Assembly (NCBI GenBank): GCA_017303755.1
Contig: JAFLBS010000004.1
Span: 186,001 to 250,000, forward strand
Source: Flavobacteriales bacterium
GTDB lineage: Bacteria > Bacteroidota > Bacteroidia > Flavobacteriales > Flavobacteriaceae
DNA: 64,000 nt
Direction: 5' to 3'
Below are positions 25,807 to 34,868 of this stretch, one piece after another. A program made the position numbers and the translations under genes. How positions within the stretch are numbered: position 1 is the first letter of the stretch; each line of letters starts with the position of its first letter. The notes beneath the pieces were generated by a model that did no database searches, was not told the origin of the DNA, and was given only the letters and a program-made list of their open reading frames with translations.

Positions 25807-25836
25807 AAAGTCCCGAAGCAATTTGGGACTTTTTAT
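25807..25836. terminator. Terminator between convergent genes at 25.8 kb
   Basis: The arms aaagtccc (25807-25814) and gggacttt (25825-25832) are followed by a T run. It overlaps the stop codon of the convergent minus-strand gene. Confidence 0.85.
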
Positions 25837-27008
25837 TTATCGTAAATCAGGTCTTCAATTGAGTTGATGATTTCTTGCTCTTCTTCGGTAGTATCCAAAC
25901 CAGAATTGTTCCAAAAATCGGTCAAAATAACATTGTGTTTATTAAAAAGCGTTTTGTCTTTAAACACTTCGCTTTCCTTATAAATGTAATTTTGATTGCT
26001 GAAATTGGTGGTTACGAAATAATTCCTGACTTCAATACTTTTGCTTCCTTCTTTCTCAATTTTATCAAAACCGATTTCTTCTTTAGAACTGACTAGATAA
26101 TAGTACGTTCCTTCAATTCGGTACATGGCTTTGAAATTGGATTTAAAAATGTTTTTTGAACCAACAGCTGTTTTGTCTTCAAATTTTGCCATGGTCGAAG
26201 GAGCTAAAACTGAACTCACTTCAATTATTATTTTCTTTTTTGGATCGTAAATAATGGTAAAATCATCTACTAGATTTTTATTTGTCGCACTCGGAATCAC
26301 AGTCATACTGTACAATTCTTTATTGGCAGAATATACTTTAATTAGAAATTCAAATTCTTTTTTAGCCTTTGGATCCAAAAGCATATTTAAATACTTGAAA
26401 TTATAGTAATTCTCCATAATATCATTAAGGTTATAACCCAATAAATCGGCCGAAATATTTTTATCCAATAATCCAACTGAGCGATTTTGCTCCACTAATA
26501 TATTCGAATTGAATTTCTTGGTTTTATCAAACAATTGAAAATTCATGATTCCATCATTGTAATAGGAATACACACCATTCATTTTAAAGAATTCTCTCGA
26601 ATAGACTTTAAGCCTTGCTGGAACAGTGAGCGCCTTTTTAGAATTTTCTATTAAAGAAATGAGGATTTTTTGTGGATGTTGTTTGGTGATGATAATTTCT
26701 TCCAAATTATTCACATTGTTCTTTAAAAAGATGACATTAATTTTCTCTTTTAAGGTGGAAGAACGAAGTGTTTGACTGACATAAGAAGTATGTGTAATCT
26801 GAATATTGGATGTACCCTTCAAAAGAAAACTCACTTTACCTTCTGAGTTACTCAACACCATTTGTTTGGTTTTTATTACCAAAACGGTAGCATCTTCAAT
26901 AGGTTGTTGCGTTTCAGCATCTTTTAGAATAATAATTTTTTCATCATTCTGAGAGAATACTGTGGAAGATAAAACTAGAAAAATGAATACAATAAGATGC
27001 TTCATCAT
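25833..27008 (-). CDS. Carboxypeptidase-regulatory-like domain exported protein
   Basis: The 391-residue protein has a signal peptide ending in VFSQ and a CarboxypepD_reg-like beta-sandwich (KDAETQQPIEDATVLV ... ITHTSYVSQTL, about residues 25-95). A linker motif LEEIIITKQHPQKI follows, resembling the segment before TonB-receptor plugs. The rest is a long domain typical of Bacteroidetes envelope proteins without a barrel. The start was taken at MMKHLIV rather than six codons upstream. The function is unknown; a role in the envelope is inferred from the signal peptide. Confidence 0.78.
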   Translation of the reverse strand: MMKHLIVFIFLVLSSTVFSQNDEKIIILKDAETQQPIEDATVLVIKTKQMVLSNSEGKVSFLLKGTSNIQITHTSYVSQTLRSSTLKEKINVIFLKNNVNNLEEIIITKQHPQKILISLIENSKKALTVPARLKVYSREFFKMNGVYSYYNDGIMNFQLFDKTKKFNSNILVEQNRSVGLLDKNISADLLGYNLNDIMENYYNFKYLNMLLDPKAKKEFEFLIKVYSANKELYSMTVIPSATNKNLVDDFTIIYDPKKKIIIEVSSVLAPSTMAKFEDKTAVGSKNIFKSNFKAMYRIEGTYYYLVSSKEEIGFDKIEKEGSKSIEVRNYFVTTNFSNQNYIYKESEVFKDKTLFNKHNVILTDFWNNSGLDTTEEEQEIINSIEDLIYDK

Positions 27009-27023
27009 CGGTTTTTGTTTCAA

Positions 27024-27031
27024 CAAATCTA
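27024..27031 (-). promoter_or_regulatory. Candidate -7 box (TAGATTTG) for the carboxypeptidase-regulatory-like gene
   Basis: A TAnnTTTG match on the minus strand lies 15 nt before the start codon. No -33 was identified. Confidence 0.4.
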
Positions 27032-27138
27032 ATAAAATTTTAATATATAAAAAGCTCTTTTCCAGTAAGAAAAAGCACTTTTGATAATTTTCTAATAATT
27101 TTTACTATGTACGCATAATAATTCAATACATTTTAGTA

Positions 27139-27146
27139 TATATTTG
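27139..27146 (+). promoter_or_regulatory. Candidate -7 box (TATATTTG) for the TonB-dependent receptor gene
   Basis: It lies 27 nt before the ATG at 27174. No TTG lies at the normal -33 distance, which may mean an activator-dependent promoter. Confidence 0.5.
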
Positions 27147-27173
27147 TTTTACTAACCAATAACACAATAATTT

Positions 27174-29801
27174 ATGAAAAAAATTACTATTTTATTATTT
27201 TTAATGCAGTTTTCACTTGTTTTTTCACAAAAAACAGTAAGCGGAACGGTAAAAGACAGCAACGGACAACCTCTGGTTGGAGTTAATGTAACCGAAAAAG
27301 GAACATCTAACGGAACATCAACCGACCTTGATGGTGCTTTTAAAATCAAAGTAAAGGAGAATGCAACTTTAGTTTTCACTTATGTCGGATTTCAAACTGT
27401 TGAACAAAGTGCTTCGAATGCTAACTTTAATGTTGTCATGTCAGAAGGCGAAGAACTAAAAGAAGTTCAAATTGTTGGATCCAGAAGTACTAAAAGAACT
27501 GTAATTAATTCGACTGTTCCTATTGATATCATCGACGTTAAAAGCGTCACTACACAAAGCGGAAAAATAGAAATCAACGAATTACTTCAGTACGTTGCTC
27601 CTTCTTTTAACGCCAACAAACAATCGGGTTCTGACGGCGCCGATCACATCGATCCTGCTACTTTGCGCGGTTTGGGTCCTGATCAAACTTTAGTATTAAT
27701 CAACGGAAAAAGAAGACATCAATCGTCTTTAATAAACCTTTTTGGAACTCGTGGTAGAGGAAATACCGGAACCGATTTAAATGCGATTCCTGCTAGCTCA
27801 ATTAAACGAATTGAAATTTTACGCGATGGTGCAGCAGCTCAATATGGTTCTGACGCGATTGCAGGTGTAATCAACATTGTTCTAAATGACAACGTAAACG
27901 AATTAACTGGAGCAGTAACGTATGGTGCTTACGATACTAATGCAAAAGGCGATTTCTTACCCGGAACACCTAATACACCTGGTTATTTTTTGGACGAAAA
28001 TGGAAATGGTAATTCGTATGGAAGTGATAAAGACTTTGATGGAAATTCAATGAAAATCGCAGCCAATTATGGTGTTAAAGTAGGCAAAGAAAGTGGTTTC
28101 TTAAATGTAACAACCGAATATTTTACCAAAGATAAAACGCTTCGTCCTGGTTATGATTTCAGAAAAGGTTTTGGGGAAGCTGAAATAAAAAGTTTGAATT
28201 TCATGGCCAATTTTGCCGTCCCAATAGGTGAAAAATTCGAGTTGTATGCTTTTGGTGGCAGAAACGATCGTAACACCGATGCTTATGCGTTTACAAGAAA
28301 TGATGGAGAACGAGTTGTAGAATCGATTTATCCTGGTGGATATACTCCGAGAATTACTTCTAAAATTACAGATAACTCTATTTCTGGCGGAATCAGAACG
28401 CGTTCAAAAGACGGTTGGAAAATGGATTTAAGCAATACGTTTGGTAAAAACAATTTTGACTATACTATAAAAGGGACACTAAATGCCAGTTTAGAATCGG
28501 CTTCTCCAAGAGAATTTGATGCTGGTGGATTCAGTTTGAGCCAGAATACAACTAATTTAGATTTTTCTAAAAATTTTAAATCAGTTCTAAACGGTTTGAA
28601 TTTAGCTTTTGGAGGAGAATACCGAATGGAGCGCTATCAAATTTTTAGTGGCGAAATAGGTTCGTATGCTACTTATGACACTAATGGTGTACCAATCACA
28701 GATCCAACAACACAAACTGCTCCGGTTGACCCAATTTCGGGAGAAGTACGACCTGGTGGTTCTCAAGGTTTCCCAGGATTTAGCCCTAAAAATGAATTAG
28801 ACGAAAAAAGAAACAGTGTCGCCTTTTACACTGATGTTGAATTGGATGTATCTACAGAATTTTTAATGAGTGCAGCTCTTCGCTATGAAAATTACAGCGA
28901 CTTTGGAAGTACTTTAAATTTAAAATACGCCTACAGAGTAAAATTGTCGGATGATTTCAGTGTTCGTGGTTCATGGAGTACTGGATTCAGAGCTCCGTCA
29001 TTAGCACAAATTTATTTTAATACTAATTTTACTAATTTTAATGCAAGCGGTGCTACTGAAGTATTGCTCTCAGCTAATAACAGCCCAGTGACTAGAGGTT
29101 TTGGTGTGAGTGATTTAAATGAAGAAAAATCAATCAATGGTTCGATTGGTTTTACAGGAAAGTTTGGCAATTTCACTGCAACTATTGATGGTTATTTAAT
29201 CAACATTAAAGATAGAATTGTGTTAACAGGTTACTTTGATACAACTGCTTTAAACCTAAATGTTGATGCTGCTCAATTCTTTGTTAATGGTGTAGACACT
29301 GAAACCAAAGGAATTGATGTGGTTGTAGCCTACAAAAAAACATTTGGGAGTTCTAAATTTGGTGCAACTTTGGTGGGTAACATCAACAACATGAAAATTC
29401 AAGAAGTTAAAAATGGCGATTTAGATGAATCAACCTTCTTTGGAAAACGCGAAAAAGCATTTTTATTAGCTTCTGCTCCAAAAAACAAATTCAGCTTGAA
29501 CTTGAATTATGAAAGAAAATGGTTTGACGCTGGAGTGGCTTTCACTCGTTTTAGTAAAGTTGTTTTGGTTGATTATGCCGATGAAGACGATGTGTACGGA
29601 GCTAAAATTGTTACCGATGCTACTCTTGGGTTTAAATTGACTAAAAATCTTAAGTTAAGCGTTGGTAGTAACAACTTGTTAAATATTTATCCAGATAAAC
29701 AAGACGAACAAGGAAACACCGAAGCTGGTGGATATTGGGATTCTGTTCAAATGGGCTTTAGCGGAGCTTATTATTATGCTCGTCTAGGATTCAACTTCTA
29801 A
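27174..29801 (+). CDS. TonB-dependent outer-membrane receptor
   Basis: The 875-residue protein has a signal peptide ending in VFSQ and a CarboxypepD_reg_2 domain (GTVKDSNGQPLVGVNVTEKG, about residues 22-95). The plug follows (NELLQYVAPSFN, IDPATLRGLGPDQTLVLINGKRRH, RIEILRDGAAAQYGSDAIAGVINIVL split over about 130-235). The 22-strand barrel ends in an aromatic residue (YYARLGFNF). Such receptors import siderophores, sugars or other large ligands using TonB energy. The plug closely resembles iron or vitamin-type receptors rather than SusC, and no SusD gene adjoins it. The ligand is unknown. Confidence 0.93.
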   Translation: MKKITILLFLMQFSLVFSQKTVSGTVKDSNGQPLVGVNVTEKGTSNGTSTDLDGAFKIKVKENATLVFTYVGFQTVEQSASNANFNVVMSEGEELKEVQIVGSRSTKRTVINSTVPIDIIDVKSVTTQSGKIEINELLQYVAPSFNANKQSGSDGADHIDPATLRGLGPDQTLVLINGKRRHQSSLINLFGTRGRGNTGTDLNAIPASSIKRIEILRDGAAAQYGSDAIAGVINIVLNDNVNELTGAVTYGAYDTNAKGDFLPGTPNTPGYFLDENGNGNSYGSDKDFDGNSMKIAANYGVKVGKESGFLNVTTEYFTKDKTLRPGYDFRKGFGEAEIKSLNFMANFAVPIGEKFELYAFGGRNDRNTDAYAFTRNDGERVVESIYPGGYTPRITSKITDNSISGGIRTRSKDGWKMDLSNTFGKNNFDYTIKGTLNASLESASPREFDAGGFSLSQNTTNLDFSKNFKSVLNGLNLAFGGEYRMERYQIFSGEIGSYATYDTNGVPITDPTTQTAPVDPISGEVRPGGSQGFPGFSPKNELDEKRNSVAFYTDVELDVSTEFLMSAALRYENYSDFGSTLNLKYAYRVKLSDDFSVRGSWSTGFRAPSLAQIYFNTNFTNFNASGATEVLLSANNSPVTRGFGVSDLNEEKSINGSIGFTGKFGNFTATIDGYLINIKDRIVLTGYFDTTALNLNVDAAQFFVNGVDTETKGIDVVVAYKKTFGSSKFGATLVGNINNMKIQEVKNGDLDESTFFGKREKAFLLASAPKNKFSLNLNYERKWFDAGVAFTRFSKVVLVDYADEDDVYGAKIVTDATLGFKLTKNLKLSVGSNNLLNIYPDKQDEQGNTEAGGYWDSVQMGFSGAYYYARLGFNF

Positions 29802-29821
29802 AAAATAAAATAGTATAAATA

Positions 29822-29851
29822 AAAAATCCTGAGCTTCAACTCAGGATTTTT
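29822..29851. terminator. Bidirectional terminator between the receptor gene and ferredoxin gene
   Basis: Perfect 12-bp arms (29822-29833, 29840-29851) enclose a 6-nt loop. They are A-rich on one side and T-rich on the other, serving both convergent genes. Confidence 0.92.
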
Positions 29852-29852
29852 T

Positions 29853-30203
29853 TTATTCGTTATGTAAAAACGATTGTCTATTCAAAAGCGTTTCTTCGCT
29901 TTCCACATGATTATCATCTGGAACGCAACAATCGACAGGACAAACCGCCGCACATTGTGGTTCTTCGTGAAAACCTTTACACTCAGTGCATTTACCGGGA
30001 ACAATATAATAGATGTCATCTGAAACCGGAGTTTGAGCTGCATCAGCATCAACTTCGGTTCCGTCAGGTAAAATTACTTTTCCTCTTAACTTGGTTCCGT
30101 CTTTATATCTCCAATCATCTGCACCTTCATAAATAGCAGTATTTGGACATTCTGGCTCGCATGCACCGCAATTAATACATTCGTCTGTTATTATGATTGC
30201 CAT
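29853..30203 (-). CDS. 2[4Fe-4S] ferredoxin
   Basis: This 116-residue electron carrier has one cluster motif near the N-terminus (C9, C12, C15, C19 in [11 protein letters not shown]). The second is split by an insert of about 50 residues (C72, C75, C84, C88, plus C92 and C93). The insert resembles the alvinellid/Chlorobium-type bacterial ferredoxins with an extended loop between clusters. It is divergent from the LuxC-like reductase gene, with which it shares an interleaved promoter region. That link hints at a shared redox pathway but does not prove one. Confidence 0.9.
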   Translation of the reverse strand: MAIIITDECINCGACEPECPNTAIYEGADDWRYKDGTKLRGKVILPDGTEVDADAAQTPVSDDIYYIVPGKCTECKGFHEEPQCAAVCPVDCCVPDDNHVESEETLLNRQSFLHNE

Positions 30204-30217
30204 AGCGTATTTTTAAT

Positions 30218-30235
30218 TAATTTTGCGCAAAATTA
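30218..30235. promoter_or_regulatory. Overlapping divergent promoters forming an 18-bp palindrome
   Basis: The perfect palindrome TAATTTTGCGCAAAATTA consists of two back-to-back TAnnTTTG boxes. The plus-strand box has a TTG 18 nt upstream (30197-30199). The minus-strand box has a TTG (30256-30258) 20 nt upstream. Both spacings fit the Bacteroidetes consensus. Transcripts would start about 35 nt before the reductase ATG and about 19 nt before the ferredoxin ATG. Confidence 0.7.
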
Positions 30236-30265
30236 CAATCAAAACCATTCATAAACAAGTTACTT

Positions 30266-31324
30266 ATGTTACAAATCGACAAAAAAAATTGTTTTGTTCA
30301 ATTGGGAACCTTTTTAAGTCAATTTTCTTTTGATAATTCCACTAAAAAAGAAGCGGTTTTGCACAACGATTTGTTTTACGATGAATTTTTAACATTAATC
30401 GAACTTTCGCAATCGCATAACGGTTGGTTTACTCCAGAACAAGTCTTTTTCGCAGTAAATTCTTGGGCAGAAGCATTGAAAGAAGAAAATTTAAATCAAT
30501 GGTTGTCTCACTATGATTTTTCGAATGTGCAACCCAAAACAATCGGATTGATTTTAGCTGGAAATATTCCGTTGGTTGGCTTTCACGATTTTCTTTCGGT
30601 TTTGATTTCGGGTCATAAAGTAGTTGTAAAAACATCGTCTAACGACCAAAAGTTACTTCCTTTTCTAGCCAAATACTTGATTTCTGTTGATGATCGAATG
30701 GCTGATTTCATCCATTTTACGGAAGGAAAACTAGAAAACTTCGATGCTGTAATTGCCACAGGAAGCAATAATACGGCACGTTATTTTGAATATTATTTTA
30801 AAGAAAAACCAAGTATCATTCGTAAAAATAGAAATTCGGTTGCGGTTTTAAACGGAAAAGAATCACACCAAGATTTGGTTCGCTTAGGCGAAGATATTTT
30901 CCGCTACTTTGGTTTAGGTTGCCGCAATGTTTCCAAACTTTTTGTTCCGAAAGACTACGATTTTCAACCGTTTTTTCAAGCGATTTACGAATACAAAGAC
31001 GTTATTTTCTACGAAAAGTACTCTAATAATTACGATTACAACAAAGCGGTTTTCTTAATGAGTAACTTCAAATTGTTGGACAACGAATTTCTAACGCTCA
31101 AAGAAGATTCGAGTTACGCCTCACCTATTTCTTCCGTTTTCTACGAATATTATGATACTATTGAAGACATCATCGCTCAACTTCAAAATGACGCTGATCA
31201 AATCCAATGCATTGTTTCTACTGGATTAATTCCAAATAGCATTCCGTTTGGACAAACTCAAAAACCACAACTCTGGGATTATGCTGACAATGTAGATACG
31301 TTAGCATTTTTGATTTCAATTTGA
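30266..31324 (+). CDS. LuxC-like acyl-CoA reductase
   Basis: The 352-residue protein belongs to the LuxC/acyl-CoA reductase family (aldehyde dehydrogenase fold). It has the nucleotide-binding region IGLILAGNIPLVGFHDFL, the motif VIATGSNNTARYFEYYF and the active-site cysteine in FGLGCRNVSKLFVP. No LuxD, LuxE or luciferase genes are nearby, so bioluminescence is excluded as context. Bacteroidetes commonly encode a stand-alone member beside a ferredoxin and serC; its substrate is unknown. The 174-nt gap before serC shows no further gene. Confidence 0.88.
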   Translation: MLQIDKKNCFVQLGTFLSQFSFDNSTKKEAVLHNDLFYDEFLTLIELSQSHNGWFTPEQVFFAVNSWAEALKEENLNQWLSHYDFSNVQPKTIGLILAGNIPLVGFHDFLSVLISGHKVVVKTSSNDQKLLPFLAKYLISVDDRMADFIHFTEGKLENFDAVIATGSNNTARYFEYYFKEKPSIIRKNRNSVAVLNGKESHQDLVRLGEDIFRYFGLGCRNVSKLFVPKDYDFQPFFQAIYEYKDVIFYEKYSNNYDYNKAVFLMSNFKLLDNEFLTLKEDSSYASPISSVFYEYYDTIEDIIAQLQNDADQIQCIVSTGLIPNSIPFGQTQKPQLWDYADNVDTLAFLISI

Positions 31325-31498
31325 AATTAACGTTAAATTATTCGCAATAAATCTTATAAACTAAAACGATTTCGTTAATAACATAGGCTAATTATTGCCA
31401 TATTCTAATCACTTTTTCGTAACCTATTTCCGAAATTTGCATCGTAATTTTTTGGAAAATAAATCTCATTTCATATACCGAATAAAATCAAGCACAAC

Positions 31499-32593
31499 AT
31501 GAAAAAACACAACTACAGCGCGGGACCATGCATTTTACCTAAAGAAGTTTTTGAAAAATCAGCTCAGGCTATTTTGAATTTTAATAATTCTGATTTGTCC
31601 ATTTTGGAGATTTCGCACCGTAGCAAAGATTTTGTAGCAGTGATGGACGAAGCACGAGTTTTGGTTTTAGAACTTTTAGGTTTGGAAGGAAAAGGCTATC
31701 AAGCTTTGTTTTTACAAGGTGGCGCTAGTTTAGAGTTTTTGATGGTTCCATACAACTTAATGAAAGTAGATGGAAAAGCGGCTTATTTAGACACCGGAAC
31801 TTGGGCCAACAATGCTATAAAAGAAGCCAAACATTTTGGTGAAACGGTTGTAGTTGCCTCTTCAAAAGAACAAAATTACAACTTCATTCCAAAAGACTAT
31901 TCCATTCCAACAGATGCAAGTTATTTCCACTGTACTAGCAACAATACAATTTTTGGAACTCAAATGAAATCATTTCCAGAAACGAATGTTCCTGTGGTTT
32001 GCGATATGAGTTCGGATATTTTTTCACGCACTTTAGATTTTTCTAAATTCGATTTGATTTACGCCGGAGCACAGAAAAATATGGGTCCAGCCGGAACCAC
32101 ATTAGTAGTTGTCAAAGAAGAAATCTTAGGAAAATCAGGTAGAACGATTCCGAGTATGCTCGATTACGAAAAACACATTAAAGCAGAAAGTATGTACAAT
32201 ACACCAGCGGTTTTCCCAGTGTATGCCTCATTGTTAACGTTACAATGGTTGAAAAATTTAGGCGGAATTCCAGCTATCGAAAAAATCAACGAAGCGAAAG
32301 CCAATTTACTGTATACTGAAATCGACAGAAACCCATTGTTCAAAGGAACTGCAGCTGTAGAAGACCGTAGTAACATGAACGCTACTTTCTTATTGGAAAA
32401 CCCTGAACATCAAGAAACTTTTGACAAAATGTGGAAAGAAGCCGGAATTTCTGGCTTAGCAGGTCACCGTTCGGTTGGAGGTTATAGAGCTTCAATGTAC
32501 AACGCTTTGCCTTTGGAAAGTGTACAAGTTTTGGTAGACGTGATGCAAAAACTAGAGGAAGTGTTCAGCGTTCAGTCGCAGTTAGCAGAATAA
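31499..32593 (+). CDS. serC: Phosphoserine aminotransferase
   Basis: SerC converts 3-phosphohydroxypyruvate and glutamate to phosphoserine, the second step of serine synthesis, and also acts in PLP synthesis. The 364-residue protein begins with the signature NYSAGPCILP, has SILEISHRSKDF, and carries the PLP lysine in YAGAQKNMGPAG (K193). The length is typical. serA lies 74 nt downstream, so the two form a serine operon. A duplicated tacattatacaa word lies in the gap before serA. Confidence 0.95.
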   Translation: MKKHNYSAGPCILPKEVFEKSAQAILNFNNSDLSILEISHRSKDFVAVMDEARVLVLELLGLEGKGYQALFLQGGASLEFLMVPYNLMKVDGKAAYLDTGTWANNAIKEAKHFGETVVVASSKEQNYNFIPKDYSIPTDASYFHCTSNNTIFGTQMKSFPETNVPVVCDMSSDIFSRTLDFSKFDLIYAGAQKNMGPAGTTLVVVKEEILGKSGRTIPSMLDYEKHIKAESMYNTPAVFPVYASLLTLQWLKNLGGIPAIEKINEAKANLLYTEIDRNPLFKGTAAVEDRSNMNATFLLENPEHQETFDKMWKEAGISGLAGHRSVGGYRASMYNALPLESVQVLVDVMQKLEEVFSVQSQLAE

Positions 32594-32667
32594 TTAAATT
32601 TAGACTGCAGATTTGAGAAGGTAGAAAGCAATATACATTATACAACATACATTATACAATTAAAGAA

Positions 32668-33627
32668 ATGAAAGTATTAGCCAACGACGGAATTTCTAAA
32701 AGCGGAATTAAAGCATTAGAAAAAGGCGGATTTGAAGTTATTACCACTAAAGTAGCGCAAGAGCAAGTTGCGAATTTCATAAATACGAATGATGTTTCCG
32801 TGCTTTTAGTACGAAGCGCAACCAAAGTTAGAAAAGACATTATCGACGCTTGTCCAGGTCTAAAAATCATCGGTCGTGGTGGTGTTGGAATGGACAATAT
32901 TGATGTAGAATACGCTAGAGCGAATGGGAAACACGTCATCAATACGCCAGCATCATCGTCAGAAAGTGTGGCCGAATTGGTATTTGCCCATTTGTTTACT
33001 GGAGTTCGTTTCCTACATGATTCCAATCGAAATATGCCTTTGGAAGGCGATACCAATTTCGAAGGTTTGAAAAAAGCCTATGCTAACGGAATTGAATTAC
33101 GCGGAAAAACATTGGGTATTATTGGATTTGGTCGCATTGGTCAAGCCGTTGCAAAAATGGCGTTAGGATTGGGAATGAAAGTTATTGCTGCTGATAAATA
33201 TGTGAATGAAGCTGTTATTCGAGTGGATTTTTACAACGGACAATTCATTAATGTAGATATGGTGACCGAACCTTTAGAGGATTTGTTCAAACATTCTGAT
33301 TTCATCACACTTCACGTTCCAGCGCAAGAAGGCTATGTGATTGACAAAGAAGAAATTGCTTTAATGAAAGACAATGTTGGAATTGTAAATTGTGCTCGTG
33401 GTGGCGTAATCAATGAGGTTGCATTAGTGGAAGCTTTAGAGAGTGAAAAAATTCTTTTTGCAGGATTGGATGTTTTTGAAAACGAACCTACTCCAGAAAT
33501 CCAAATTTTAATGCATCCAAGAGTATCTTTAACTCCGCACATTGGAGCTGCAACTTTAGAAGCTCAGGACAGAATTGGCACGGAATTAGCAGAGCAGATC
33601 ATCAGCTTATTAAAAACAGAAAAATAA
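32668..33627 (+). CDS. serA: D-3-phosphoglycerate dehydrogenase (short type)
   Basis: SerA oxidises 3-phosphoglycerate to 3-phosphohydroxypyruvate with NAD. The 319-residue protein has the NAD-binding motif LGIIGFGRIGQAVAK (about 147-161), the catalytic region VNCARGGVINEVAL, and the histidine block LTPHIGAATLEAQDRIG. It lacks a C-terminal ACT domain, so serine feedback by ACT is not expected. The position after serC supports serA rather than another 2-hydroxyacid dehydrogenase. Confidence 0.9.
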   Translation: MKVLANDGISKSGIKALEKGGFEVITTKVAQEQVANFINTNDVSVLLVRSATKVRKDIIDACPGLKIIGRGGVGMDNIDVEYARANGKHVINTPASSSESVAELVFAHLFTGVRFLHDSNRNMPLEGDTNFEGLKKAYANGIELRGKTLGIIGFGRIGQAVAKMALGLGMKVIAADKYVNEAVIRVDFYNGQFINVDMVTEPLEDLFKHSDFITLHVPAQEGYVIDKEEIALMKDNVGIVNCARGGVINEVALVEALESEKILFAGLDVFENEPTPEIQILMHPRVSLTPHIGAATLEAQDRIGTELAEQIISLLKTEK

Positions 33628-33694
33628 ACTGATTTTCTTTTTTGATAGGTTAATAATTTATACATTTGATTAATAACCATTTAAAACAAAAAAC

Positions 33695-34288
33695 ATGTTT
33701 GAACAATTAACTCAACTAGTACAACAATTTGGTGGCGATGCTGTTGTAAATAATCCTGCAGTTCCCAACGAACAAAATGAAGCGGTAATGGAACACGCAA
33801 GTGGTTCTATTTTAGATAGTTTAAAAAATATAGCTGCGCAAGAAGGCGGAGCTGAAATGATAGGAAAATTATTCGAAGGCAATAACGCTGGCGATGCATC
33901 CAACCCAGTGGTTAGCATGATTACGGAGCAATTGAGCGGAAGTTTAGGTGAAAAATTCGGATTGAGTAGCGAAGCCTCATCGGGTGTTGCGGGAAGTTTA
34001 ATTCCGAAAGTTTTGGGTTCACTTATTGGTGGTGCCAAAGATCCTAACAATCCCGGAATTCAAATTTCGGATGTGATTGGAGCGATTTCAGGTGGAAACG
34101 GAGCTTCTAGTGGCGGCTTGATGGACGCAGTTTCTAAATACGGCGGAATGCTAGGTTTGGATAAAGACGGCGACGGTCAAGTGGGAATTGGCGAAGTCAT
34201 CTCGGCTGTAAGTGGCGGAAATGAAGGTTCTGGAAAGAGCGGTGGTTTTTTAGGTGGTCTATTTGGAAAACTCTTCGGAAAGAAATAA
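33695..34288 (+). CDS. DUF937-like glycine-rich protein with an EF-hand-like loop
   Basis: The 197-residue protein is low in aromatic residues. It has helical DUF937-like repeats (SILDSLKNIAAQEGG, GVAGSLIPKVLGSLIGGAKD) and a single calcium-binding-like loop DKDGDGQVGIGE (about residues 156-167) with acidic residues at positions 1, 3, 5 and 12. The C-terminus is glycine- and phenylalanine-rich (GGFLGGLFGKLFGKK) and amphipathic. No signal peptide is visible. The function is unknown. Confidence 0.72.
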   Translation: MFEQLTQLVQQFGGDAVVNNPAVPNEQNEAVMEHASGSILDSLKNIAAQEGGAEMIGKLFEGNNAGDASNPVVSMITEQLSGSLGEKFGLSSEASSGVAGSLIPKVLGSLIGGAKDPNNPGIQISDVIGAISGGNGASSGGLMDAVSKYGGMLGLDKDGDGQVGIGEVISAVSGGNEGSGKSGGFLGGLFGKLFGKK

Positions 34289-34311
34289 ATTACACAAATT
34301 CATATATAAAG

Positions 34312-34339
34312 AAATCATCTCAATCGAGGTGATTTTTTT
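34312..34339 (+). terminator. Terminator after the DUF937-like gene
   Basis: The 10-bp arms (34312-34321, 34326-34335) contain one G-T pair and are followed by a T run. Confidence 0.85.
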
Positions 34340-34384
34340 ATGTTAAAGTTCTATAAAATCAATTCTCAATCTACTGAAAATTAG

Positions 34385-34392
34385 TAACTTTG
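34385..34392 (+). promoter_or_regulatory. Candidate -7 box (TAACTTTG) for the DUF6146 gene
   Basis: It lies 15 nt before the chosen ATG at 34408. A TTG inside this box could be read as a start codon, but the promoter match and the lipoprotein signal argue for the ATG. Confidence 0.45.
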
Positions 34393-34407
34393 AAGAAAGT
34401 ATTGATT

Positions 34408-34839
34408 ATGAAATACTGTGTATCATTCATTGTACTAATTTGCCTACTATTGAGTTGTAAACCAACCAATAAAGTGGTAAGTACTTCTTCTGAAGCACCT
34501 ACAAAAGTTTCAGATACGGTTCGTATTGCCAATGAAGAAACCGAATACGAAGTAATCATAATTGATCCTGGTTTCAATACTTTTTTATACAGTCAGGCGC
34601 GGCCACGCGGATTTTATTCAGAATTATTCCTCGAGCAACGCAATGTAATTTATGTAAACGAGTGGAACATGAGAGCGCGTCAACCTTTGCAATACGATTC
34701 GGATTTGTACTTAATGCAAATTGATTACGATCCAAACATTCATTATGGCTACGAAGTAAACTATCTGTTGTACAATTATTTTGTTTATTTCCAACTTAAA
34801 TACAAACAACGGCTTGGAGGATTTGTCCCGCGGATTTAA
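34408..34839 (+). CDS. DUF6146-type lipoprotein
   Basis: The 143-residue protein has a lipoprotein signal ending LLSC (C17). The mature domain carries the DUF6146 blocks FLYSQARPRGFYSE, NVIYVNEWNMRARQP and HYGYEVNYLLYNYFVYFQLKYKQRLG (in two parts). It is a probable outer-membrane lipoprotein of unknown function. The DUF6787 gene follows with its own promoter overlapping the end of this gene. Confidence 0.8.
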   Translation: MKYCVSFIVLICLLLSCKPTNKVVSTSSEAPTKVSDTVRIANEETEYEVIIIDPGFNTFLYSQARPRGFYSELFLEQRNVIYVNEWNMRARQPLQYDSDLYLMQIDYDPNIHYGYEVNYLLYNYFVYFQLKYKQRLGGFVPRI

Positions 34840-34852
34840 TTTACTAAATTTG
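34822..34852 (+). promoter_or_regulatory. Consensus Bacteroidetes promoter for the DUF6787 gene
   Basis: TTTG at 34822-34825, a 19-nt spacer, then TAAATTTG at 34845-34852. This is an exact match to the TTTG-N19-TAnnTTTG consensus, 16 nt before the ATG. The -33 element lies within the end of the upstream gene. Confidence 0.75.
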
Positions 34853-34868
34853 TAGTCTATACTTGATT

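Noticed and set aside
30266-31324. A bioluminescence (lux) operon
   Set aside because: Only a LuxC-like reductase is present. There are no luxA, luxB, luxD or luxE genes, and its neighbours are ferredoxin and serine-synthesis genes.
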